NCBI RefSeq assembly: GCF_041080625.1
Contig: NZ_CP163518.1
Span: 5,580,001-5,644,000 of the forward strand
Length of the DNA: 64,000 nt
Direction: 5' to 3'
DNA from: Streptomyces sp. CG1
GTDB taxonomy: Bacteria; Actinomycetota; Actinomycetes; Streptomycetales; Streptomycetaceae
Positions 8,752 through 15,721 of this stretch are shown here, piece after piece. Every line of letters begins with the position of its first letter. The stretch's first letter is position 1. The notes below the pieces were generated by a model that was not told the origin of the DNA, made no database searches, and saw nothing but the letters and a program-made list of their open reading frames with translations. The position numbers and the translations under genes were made by a program.

Positions 8752-9477
8752 GTGCTGTTGCGTCTGCCCACATCCGTGTCCGAAGCGCAGGAGTGTCTGG
8801 CCGAGGGGGCCGTGCCGGTCGGCGGGGCGACGCTCGTGTGGGCCACGTGGCAGCGGGACGGCTTTCCCGAACTGGCGATGTCTCTGCGCGAGTTGCCGGA
8901 GGCCAACGTGCTGGGCCGGGAGACCGTGGGCGGCGCCGTGGTCCTGCACCGGATCGACGATCGCGTTCCGGACGTACTGCGGCTGGCGGCCGGCACGGTG
9001 GGCACCGGGGCCGTGCGGCGGACGGCGACGGTCGGCGGCAACCTTGTCGGCAGCACCCTGCGCTGTCTGTTGCCCGCGGCGCTCGTCCTGGACGCCCGGG
9101 CGACGGTGCTGGAATCCGACGGTGTTCATGACGTGGATCTGGCCGAGGTGGTGGCCAAGCGTCCCGTTCTGCTGAGCCTTCGCTGGCGTGAGCCGGTCGC
9201 CTGCGCGTACCGCAAACTGCCCGGCGAGGCAGGTGGACCACCGCCCCTCGTGGTCGCCTCGGCAGTACATGCCGACGACGGCGTCGACCGCCTGCGGGTC
9301 GCCGTCCGCGACGGCTACGAGGTGCTCAGCGCCGGCGCCACATGCGCCACCGAGCCCGAGGAGACCGTGCGCGCGCTGCGTGAGACGGGCCTCGGCGACC
9401 TGCCGGCCACCGCATGGGACGCCGTCCGCGCACAGGTCACGGGCCTTGTGGGAGTCCGCGGCCCGGACATGGACTGA
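8752..9477 (+). CDS. Lone FAD-binding subunit of molybdopterin dehydrogenase type
   Basis: A 241-residue protein of the CO-dehydrogenase/xanthine-dehydrogenase medium (FAD) subunit family. The FAD-binding signatures are PVGGATLVW near residues 21-29 and VRRTATVGGNLVGSTLRC near residues 83-100. The C-terminal CO_deh_flav_C part follows (CAYRKLPGEA...). In a complete enzyme it passes electrons between the [2Fe-2S] subunit and NAD+. Here neither the molybdopterin large subunit nor the iron-sulphur subunit is adjacent. It is either a stand-alone flavoprotein, a partner for subunits elsewhere, or a relic. Start is GTG at 8752. Confidence 0.75.
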   Translation: MLLRLPTSVSEAQECLAEGAVPVGGATLVWATWQRDGFPELAMSLRELPEANVLGRETVGGAVVLHRIDDRVPDVLRLAAGTVGTGAVRRTATVGGNLVGSTLRCLLPAALVLDARATVLESDGVHDVDLAEVVAKRPVLLSLRWREPVACAYRKLPGEAGGPPPLVVASAVHADDGVDRLRVAVRDGYEVLSAGATCATEPEETVRALRETGLGDLPATAWDAVRAQVTGLVGVRGPDMD

Positions 9478-9494
9478 CCCGGCGGACGACGCAC

Positions 9495-9645
9495 TTTTAA
9501 CTTCACTCTCACCGTCAAGGACGTCACCCGGGGCTGGACCAAGACCGAGAACAAGCCCCAGCAGGTCTCCACCGGCGGTACCTCGCCGACAAGAGCGGCG
9601 TCCAGGAAGACCGCTTCCAGGCAAGTGCCCGAGCGAGGGGCGTAG
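9495..9645 (+). pseudogene. Short coding remnant, unidentified
   Basis: The frame reads FNFTLTVKDVTRGWTKTENK, then after a frame change YLADKSGVQEDRF. Third positions are strongly G/C as in real Streptomyces genes, but there is no start, and a one- or two-base shift is needed to join the halves. It looks like the decayed 3' end of a gene whose family I cannot name. Confidence 0.25.
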
Positions 9646-9662
9646 ATCAGGGACCATGAAGC

Positions 9663-10556
9663 ATGCGCCCGGATGGCTGGCACCTCACCGAAGACGTCGG
9701 CGACTTCCTCGCCCGAGCCGGGGACTTCCTGCGCTCGCGGCCCGGCCCGCACGTCATGCAGCTGACCTGGGCCGAGAGAGTGCGGACGCGTGGGGCGGAC
9801 GCGTTCGGCACCGAAGCCCCCGTCTTCGGCGTGCTGGAGCGAGCGGGCGAGGTCCGCGGCACCTTCTACCGCCTCCCGCCGCGTGGTATCGGCCTCTCCC
9901 CGCTCACGCCGACGCAGGCCGGCTCCCTCGCCGCCCGCCTGGCCGCCCTCGGGCACTCCCTTTCCCGCGTCAGCGCGGACCACGGCACCGCCACCGCTTT
10001 CGCCGAGGCCTGGCAGCGGCACACCGGTGCGACGCCGAGACTCCACGACACGCGGCTCCGTCTGTACCGCCTCGGCACGCTCATCCCACCGGAGCCGCTG
10101 CCGGCGGGCCGGGGCCGCGTCCTGGGCGAGCAGGACCTTGAGCAAATCATGTTCTGGTGCGGCGAGTTCGCCAGGGCCGTCGGGGAAGCCGTCTCCATTG
10201 ACGCCGGCTCCTGGGCCGGCACGCGCTTCGCCGACAAGCGCTACACGCTCTGGGAGACCCCGGAAGGCACTCCCGTCTCCATCGCGGGCATGAACCCGAT
10301 GATCGGCGGCCAGATCCAGGTCGACATCGTCTACACCCCGGCCCCTCTCCGGGGCCGCGGTTACGCGGGCGCCGTGACGGCGGAGGTGAGCCGGGCCGCG
10401 CTGGCCGCGGGCGCGCGGGACGTCGTCCTCTTCGCGGACCTGGCGAACCCCACCAGTAACGCCCTTTACCAGCGTCTCGGCTATCGCACGCTGACCGACT
10501 GGGCCGTGTACGACTTCACCTACGACGCGCGGCCCCAGCCGAAAGCCGGAACCTGA
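9663..10556 (+). CDS. GNAT family N-acetyltransferase
   Basis: A 297-residue protein with a C-terminal GNAT fold. The acetyl-CoA pyrophosphate-binding motif is PLRGRGYAGAV (about residues 227-237). The typical final strands are VVLFADLANPTSNALYQRLGYR and AVYDF. The N-terminal half is a degenerate GNAT-like or family-specific domain, as often seen in two-domain Streptomyces acetyltransferases. Acceptor unknown. It is convergent with the glycosyltransferase at 10605. Confidence 0.85.
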   Translation: MRPDGWHLTEDVGDFLARAGDFLRSRPGPHVMQLTWAERVRTRGADAFGTEAPVFGVLERAGEVRGTFYRLPPRGIGLSPLTPTQAGSLAARLAALGHSLSRVSADHGTATAFAEAWQRHTGATPRLHDTRLRLYRLGTLIPPEPLPAGRGRVLGEQDLEQIMFWCGEFARAVGEAVSIDAGSWAGTRFADKRYTLWETPEGTPVSIAGMNPMIGGQIQVDIVYTPAPLRGRGYAGAVTAEVSRAALAAGARDVVLFADLANPTSNALYQRLGYRTLTDWAVYDFTYDARPQPKAGT

Positions 10557-10604
10557 GCGTGCCGTTGCGTCCTTCGCCGTGACCGAAGGTCCGCAGGCGT
10601 TGCC

Positions 10605-12557
10605 TCACCCCTGGGGGTTGCAGTCGTAGAGGCGGAAGCTGCCGTCGGTGCGGCGGCCGTAGGCGGTGGGCCGGATGCGGGTGCAGTGGGACTTCACCCA
10701 TGTGGTGGCGGGAGTGGTGGGGCGCTGGGTGGTGAGCAGCGCGTAGCGGAGTTGGTGCGTGGTGACGAGGGTGCCGAGCTGCTGGGCGGCGGGGAAGGGG
10801 GTGTTGCCGGTGAAGCCGCCCATGACGAGGAGGGGCTCGGACTTCGCGCGCAGCAGGGGCTCGGCGGTGTAGGCGGCCTGGGTGGCGAGCAGGTACTTCT
10901 CGCCATGGCGGTGCGTGGTGAGGTAGTCGAGCAGGGCCGTGTCGCGGGCGCTGGGCTCGTCGAGCCCTGTCCTCCGCGAGGCGTGGCGGGGATGGGCACC
11001 GCCCTGGTACGCGGTGCCGACCGGACCGGTCACCGGCGAGGTGGCGGGGCCCGCGTAGAGCGGGTTGAGGCTGGAGGCGGCCCAGCCGGCCGGTACGACC
11101 AGGGTGGCCGCGATCCCGGCGGCGAGGGCGCCGTGCACCATCCGCGGGGAGGTGCGCGGCCCGCGGGTCCACAGGCCCACCACGCCGCACAGCGCGAGCA
11201 TCACGGCGACCGGCAGCAGCCAGGAGACGAATCGGGTCGGCCAGTCGATTACCAGCGCCCACGCCACCGTCAGCACGATGGCCGCCGGCAGTGCCATGTG
11301 CCGCCGGACGCCGGCCTCGTGCTCCGCCTTCTGCCCCGAGCCGTACTCCGCGTCGTACGCCGAGTCGTATTCCGACCGGAAGAGCGCGAGCCCGCCGCCG
11401 GTCAGCGCGGCGAGCGCCGGGGCGATGACGGCCGTGTAGTAGGCGTGGTTGCCGTTGGAGGTGCTGAACACCAGGGTGTGCATGGCCAGCCAGCCACCCC
11501 ACATCAGAAATCCCGTGCGCAGCGGGTCGGTTCGCGGCTGCCCGGTGCGCCAGACGACGCCGAGGACCGCGGCGAGCGTGGCGAGCGGCAGGAACCAGGC
11601 GATCTGCGGGCCGATCGTGTGGTTGATCAGCATGTCCCAGCCGGTGTTGCCGGTGGTGCGGCTGGCGGCGGTGCCCGCGACGGCGCCGAACGCGGTGGCA
11701 TCGCTGCTGAAACGGCTCAGGCCGTTGTAGCCGAAGACCAGGGCGAACGGATCGTTGTTGGACGTGCCGTCGAGGTACGGGCGGCTCGAGGCCGGCGTCA
11801 CCCAGGCGATCAGCACCCAGGAGCAGGAGACCGCCAGCGCGACCGCACCGGCCAGCAGGACGCGCAGGGCCCGGTTCAACCGGGTGCCGGGCGCGGCGAG
11901 TTGGTAGACCGCGCCGAAGACCGGCAGCACCAGCCACGCCTGCAGCATCTTCGTCTGGAAGGCGAGCCCGACCCAGATGCCGCAGGTGATCAGCGGCAGC
12001 AGCCGCTCGGTGCGCACCGCCTTCTGCAGCGCTCCTGCGGCTGCCACGAGGAGAAGGGTGAGCGCGGTGTCCGGGATGGTGGCCCGGTTGAGGACCACGG
12101 TGACCGGGGTGAGGGTGAGCGTCAGCGCGGCGATCAGCGCGGCGAACGGCCCGGCCCAGGCCCGTACGATCCGGTGCAACAGCCATACGGTGAGCACGCC
12201 TTCGACGACCTGCGGCAGCGCGGCCGCCCAGGTGTGCGGGCCGAACAGCCAGACGGAGACGGCGTCGGGCCAGAAGGCGCCGGGCAGCTTGTCGATGGTG
12301 ATCGAACCGCCGGCGTCGAGCCCGCCGAAGAAGAAGGCACGCCAGCTGCCGGCCATCGACCGTATCGCCGCACCGTAGAAGGGGTGGATCGCGGCGTGCC
12401 CGATGCCCCAGCCGTACAGCAAGGTGGCGACGACCAGCACCGTGGCGAGCGCGGGGCGCTCCCAGCGTGGGGCGTCTTCCGGCCGGCCGGAGCGGCGGCT
12501 GGCCGCCCGGCGGCCTCGGTGCGCGCCGGTGGGCTGGACGGCGGGGATGGCGGTCAT
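10605..12557 (-). CDS. GT39-like membrane glycosyltransferase (ArnT/PMT type)
   Basis: A 650-residue polytopic protein of the GT-C fold, related to ArnT and protein O-mannosyltransferases. After a short cytoplasmic N-terminus come many membrane helices (first around residues 36-58). The first periplasmic loop carries the catalytic-type acidic motif in GGLDAGGSITIDKLPGAFWP. About 10 further helices follow, with a soluble C-terminal part (EKYLLATQAAYTAEPLL...). It would transfer a sugar from a polyprenyl-phosphate donor to an extracytoplasmic acceptor. It is the last gene of the HAMP-pgsB-pgsC-NlpC operon, 71 bp after the hydrolase, so it may glycosylate the polymer, its anchor or an exported partner. 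The acceptor is inference. Confidence 0.8.
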   Translation of the reverse strand: MTAIPAVQPTGAHRGRRAASRRSGRPEDAPRWERPALATVLVVATLLYGWGIGHAAIHPFYGAAIRSMAGSWRAFFFGGLDAGGSITIDKLPGAFWPDAVSVWLFGPHTWAAALPQVVEGVLTVWLLHRIVRAWAGPFAALIAALTLTLTPVTVVLNRATIPDTALTLLLVAAAGALQKAVRTERLLPLITCGIWVGLAFQTKMLQAWLVLPVFGAVYQLAAPGTRLNRALRVLLAGAVALAVSCSWVLIAWVTPASSRPYLDGTSNNDPFALVFGYNGLSRFSSDATAFGAVAGTAASRTTGNTGWDMLINHTIGPQIAWFLPLATLAAVLGVVWRTGQPRTDPLRTGFLMWGGWLAMHTLVFSTSNGNHAYYTAVIAPALAALTGGGLALFRSEYDSAYDAEYGSGQKAEHEAGVRRHMALPAAIVLTVAWALVIDWPTRFVSWLLPVAVMLALCGVVGLWTRGPRTSPRMVHGALAAGIAATLVVPAGWAASSLNPLYAGPATSPVTGPVGTAYQGGAHPRHASRRTGLDEPSARDTALLDYLTTHRHGEKYLLATQAAYTAEPLLRAKSEPLLVMGGFTGNTPFPAAQQLGTLVTTHQLRYALLTTQRPTTPATTWVKSHCTRIRPTAYGRRTDGSFRLYDCNPQG

Positions 12558-12628
12558 GGCAGTGGTCCTTGGATCAGCAGGTCAGGTGAGGCGGTGGTGC
12601 ACGGGCGGCGGGATCGTGGGCGGCGGGT

Positions 12629-13720
12629 TCACAGGCGGCGGGCCGCCCGGAAGCCGCGGGCGTAGAAGTCGGTGCCGTCCAGCAGCGAGCGGCCGGACAG
12701 GTCGCCCAGGGTGGGGCCGTTGGCGGCGGAGCGGCTGGAGTAGAAGCGGTGCCGGCCCTGGTCGTCGAGGCCCATGTACATGCCGCAGTGGTCGATGAAG
12801 TTCGGCCGGTCCTTGATGATGGCGAAGAAGACCAGATCGCCGGGTTGCAGGGCGCCCAGATCGGTGGGCTGCTCGCCGGTGTCGGGGATCACCAGGCGAC
12901 CGGGACCGTGGGCGGCGATGGCGAAGGCGCGGCGCGGCAGGCCGGTGCCCCGGGTGTTGGTGTTGTGCAGGGGGATGCCCATGCGGTAGCCCCACAGCAG
13001 ACGCTGGAATCCGGAGCAGTCGACGTCGCCGTAGCGGGCCTGCTCCGGCTGCACGCGCGTGCCGTCCGGGAAGGTCCAGTCAATGCCCAGATAGTCGTAG
13101 AAGTCGGACTGTTCGTCGTGGTAGGCGAAGTCCAACGGGTTGTTGACCTTGGCGTTGCGCGGGCCGAAGTGCGCGGTGCCCGCGTAGCGCACGCCGGTGG
13201 TGTTGTGCTTGTCGGGCGCCCCGGCGCTGCTGTACTCGAACGCCACCGCGAAGACGTCCGGGCTGGTGTCGGCGAGCGCCTTGCGGAACCAGCCCTTGAA
13301 CCAGGCGGACTTCTCCATGCCCCGCTGCCACTCGTGCGGCAGTACCCGCACCCAGGCGTCCGTGGTCACCGTGGCCTCGGTGGTCCGCGGCTCGCTGAAG
13401 CTGCGGGTGGGCCCGGTGAGTACGGCCGTACGGGCGCCGTCGGTGAAGGTGGCGAGCGTGCCGCCGTCGGCGGCACGGACCACGGTGCGGTCGGGGGCGG
13501 ACAGCCGCTCGAAGCTGTGGCCCCCGGTGGGCCGGGCGCTCGGGCCGGTGCCCGTGCCGTCGGCGGCCGTACCACCGCGGTCGTCGCTGCCGCCGTCGCC
13601 GTGCCCGAGGCGGTCCCAGGCGTACCCGCCCGCCACTCCGGCGGCCGCCACGCCCGCGATCGTCCCGAGCACGGCGCGGCGCGTCGGGCGGCTGCGTCTG
13701 CCGACGGGTTCGGAGTGCAT
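12629..13720 (-). CDS. NlpC/P60-like cysteine hydrolase, Tat-type signal
   Basis: A 363-residue exported protein. The N-terminus has RRSRPTRRAVLG followed by an Ala/Gly-rich hydrophobic stretch, a twin-arginine-like signal. The catalytic NlpC/P60 core is at the C-terminus: Cys235 in DVDCSGF, His311 in IDHCGMYMG and a later FYSSRSA segment. An uncharacterised beta-rich domain precedes it (DAWVRVLPHEW...). The start at 13720 has an ideal AGGAGG site, so the much longer upstream extension of the frame is rejected. NlpC/P60 enzymes cut gamma-glutamyl or D-amino-acid peptide bonds. Lying 44 bp after pgsC, it is a good candidate for a polyglutamate-trimming or releasing enzyme (inference). Confidence 0.82.
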   Translation of the reverse strand: MHSEPVGRRSRPTRRAVLGTIAGVAAAGVAGGYAWDRLGHGDGGSDDRGGTAADGTGTGPSARPTGGHSFERLSAPDRTVVRAADGGTLATFTDGARTAVLTGPTRSFSEPRTTEATVTTDAWVRVLPHEWQRGMEKSAWFKGWFRKALADTSPDVFAVAFEYSSAGAPDKHNTTGVRYAGTAHFGPRNAKVNNPLDFAYHDEQSDFYDYLGIDWTFPDGTRVQPEQARYGDVDCSGFQRLLWGYRMGIPLHNTNTRGTGLPRRAFAIAAHGPGRLVIPDTGEQPTDLGALQPGDLVFFAIIKDRPNFIDHCGMYMGLDDQGRHRFYSSRSAANGPTLGDLSGRSLLDGTDFYARGFRAARRL

Positions 13721-13764
13721 GGCCGATCCTCCTGGAAGTGCGAGGTGAGAGGGCGGTGGACAGG

Positions 13765-14247
13765 TCAGCCGGTGGGCAGGACGCCGATCAGCAGACCGGA
13801 GACCAGCACCACGTACGTGGCCAGCGTCACCGCCGTGGTCGAGATGAGCGTGGCCGCCATCGGCTGGCGGACCATCTGGTAGGAGACCAGGCCGGGGACG
13901 ATGAAGCCAAGGGTCTGTGATGTGTACAGCAACGGAAACTCGTGGCTGAGGGCGAGCATCACGGTGGTCTGCATCAGCACCGCGCACAGCACCACGGCGG
14001 CGAACAGCCGTTTGCCGTAGAGGATCACCGTGCGCTGCACCAGCTTCGTCGCGAAGTACGTGAGCGCCGCCACACCGACCATCAGGGCGGCCATCTGCAC
14101 GTCGGTGATGAGCGTGAGGGCGATCCAGCCCGGGGTGATCATCCCCCCGGGGGAGAGGTTGGTGGTCAGATAGCAGACGAGCGAGAAGATCAGCCCGAGG
14201 GCGATCCCGAGTGCGGCGGTCTGTGCGGTGAGGTGGGCGGGGATCAC
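13765..14247 (-). CDS. pgsC: PgsC/CapC-like polyglutamate synthesis membrane protein
   Basis: A 160-residue integral membrane protein with about five hydrophobic helices. It carries the PgsC/CapC signatures: LIFSLVCYLTTNLSPGGMITPGWIAL near the N-terminus, then LVQRTVILYGKRLF and TLGFIVPGLVSYQMVRQP. In Bacillus, PgsC forms the membrane part of the poly-gamma-glutamate synthase with the ligase PgsB. The GTG start at 14247 overlaps the pgsB stop in a GTGA, indicating translational coupling, and a GAGGAA site precedes it. A longer frame exists upstream, but it lies inside pgsB and is not coding-like. Confidence 0.85.
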   Translation of the reverse strand: MIPAHLTAQTAALGIALGLIFSLVCYLTTNLSPGGMITPGWIALTLITDVQMAALMVGVAALTYFATKLVQRTVILYGKRLFAAVVLCAVLMQTTVMLALSHEFPLLYTSQTLGFIVPGLVSYQMVRQPMAATLISTTAVTLATYVVLVSGLLIGVLPTG

Positions 14248-15707
14248 GGGTTCCTCGTGGACTGGTGCGGGTCGTAGGAGTGGTGCCGGTCGTCTGCGGC
14301 GCGCTCGCCGTCGGGCCGGCCCTGGCGGGCGGCGAACCGGCGGGCGAGTTCGCGCTGCTCCGGGATGTGGAAGCCGTACGCCGGCGTCTCCAGCGGTGCC
14401 ACCCAGCTGTACGGCTCCGGCTCGGGCGGCCGGGCCAGCGCGATCTGCGGCCGGGGCACCGCGATCTGCATGGTCTCCTGGTCCAGGCCGTCGCCGCCGG
14501 GAACGGCGTCGAGCGGGTCCTCGGATTCGTCCAGCGGCAGCTCGGCGAGGCATTCCAGGAACAGCTCGCCCTGGCCGTGGATGTTACCGATCGCCACCAG
14601 CGAGGAGGCCGGGCCGAGTTCCGCGAGCATCGCCTCGGTCAGCTCCGCGGGGTCCCGGCGGTCGCCGCCGAGGTCCACCACCCGCCCGGTGAAGCCGGCC
14701 GGGATCGCGTCGCGGGCGCTCTTGGTCGGGTGGCCGATCAGGAACACCGTCTCGGCGGCGAGGTCGGGGACGATCGCGCCCATCTGGCCGTTGCGTTCCA
14801 CCCGGTCCGGGCGGCAGTTGATGACCACGTTGAGCGGCCGTCTGATCGCGCCCAGGTCCTCCAGCTGCTTGACGTTCATCAGCGTCGACTCGGGGTCGTT
14901 GGCCGCGAAGACGTTGGCGAACCGCAGCCGCTTGCCCTCGGGGGTGACGTAGCGCTCCACCGACAGCACGCCCGGGTCGGGCGGCGCGTCCCACATGCCC
15001 TGCATCGCGGTCCGCCGCTCCACGCCGAGCAGTTCGGCGACGGTGAGCGCGATCGCCACATTCTCCTTGAAGGTGAACCAGCTGAAGCCGCGCAGCTCCT
15101 CGTCGGTGACCGTCTCGGGATCGGCGTAGACCAGCTTGCAGTTACGGGCGTCCGCCTCCTCCTGGAGGATGTGGAAGCGGTCCTTCTCCGCCGTCACGCA
15201 CACCCCGCCCACCGGCATCGAGCGGGAGAGCGAGCGGGCGACGTCGTCCAGCGTCGGTCCCATCTCCTCCAGATGGTCCTCGCGGACATTGCACAGCACG
15301 CCGATCGTGGAGCGGATCAGCTTCTCCTGGTTGATCTCCTGCAGCGCGGGCATCACCGCCATGCACTCGATCACCAGCGCGTCCGGCCGGTAGGTCGCCG
15401 CCCGCCGCACGATGCCGATCTGCTCGACGATGTTGGACAGCCCGAACTTGCGGTACACCGGCTCCTCGGTGGCATCCGGGTGGATGAACCGGGCCGCGGT
15501 GCCGGTGGTCTTGGCCACCGTGACGAGGCCGCCGCCGCGCAGCGCGCCCGCGCACAGCCGGGTGATCGAACTCTTGCCGCGGATGCCGTTGACCAGCACC
15601 CGCGTCGGTATCTGCTCCAGCGAGGCGAAGTGCCGCTGCTGCTCCACGAATCCGGCGATCCACAACGCGGCGCAGCACAGGAGGACGATGACATAGAGGA
15701 AGAGCAC
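14244..15707 (-). CDS. pgsB: Poly-gamma-glutamate synthase ATP-dependent ligase PgsB/CapB, copy 1
   Basis: A 487-residue Mur-ligase-like amide ligase. It has an N-terminal membrane anchor (residues about 3-20), the ATP-binding loop GIRGKSS at 41-47, VAKTTGTAARFIHPD just after, the ECMAVMPALQEINQ segment and RFANVFAANDPEST further on, all hallmarks of PgsB/CapB. The family activates glutamate with ATP and adds it through gamma-amide bonds at the membrane. Compared with copy 2 at 62729, this protein has about 60 extra C-terminal residues rich in Pro/Glu/Arg (after ELFLECLAEL). GTG start, 14 bp after the HAMP protein stop; it overlaps pgsC by 4 bases. Confidence 0.9.
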   Translation of the reverse strand: MLFLYVIVLLCCAALWIAGFVEQQRHFASLEQIPTRVLVNGIRGKSSITRLCAGALRGGGLVTVAKTTGTAARFIHPDATEEPVYRKFGLSNIVEQIGIVRRAATYRPDALVIECMAVMPALQEINQEKLIRSTIGVLCNVREDHLEEMGPTLDDVARSLSRSMPVGGVCVTAEKDRFHILQEEADARNCKLVYADPETVTDEELRGFSWFTFKENVAIALTVAELLGVERRTAMQGMWDAPPDPGVLSVERYVTPEGKRLRFANVFAANDPESTLMNVKQLEDLGAIRRPLNVVINCRPDRVERNGQMGAIVPDLAAETVFLIGHPTKSARDAIPAGFTGRVVDLGGDRRDPAELTEAMLAELGPASSLVAIGNIHGQGELFLECLAELPLDESEDPLDAVPGGDGLDQETMQIAVPRPQIALARPPEPEPYSWVAPLETPAYGFHIPEQRELARRFAARQGRPDGERAADDRHHSYDPHQSTRNP

Positions 15708-15721
15708 GCGATTCCGTCCTT

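Noticed and set aside
9032..9041. A sixth copy of the CAZyme promoter motif
   Set aside because: CGGCAACCTT here encodes the GGNL flavin motif inside a gene and has no second half-site 21 bp on.
12629..13987. A 452-residue version of the NlpC/P60 protein
   Set aside because: It would run through pgsC antisense-like sequence; the AGGAGG-preceded ATG at 13720 begins a proper Tat-like signal.
13765..14553. A longer N-terminus for pgsC
   Set aside because: The extra 102 residues overlap pgsB in another frame and are Arg/Pro-rich; the GTG in the GTGA overlap with GAGGAA fits PgsC length.
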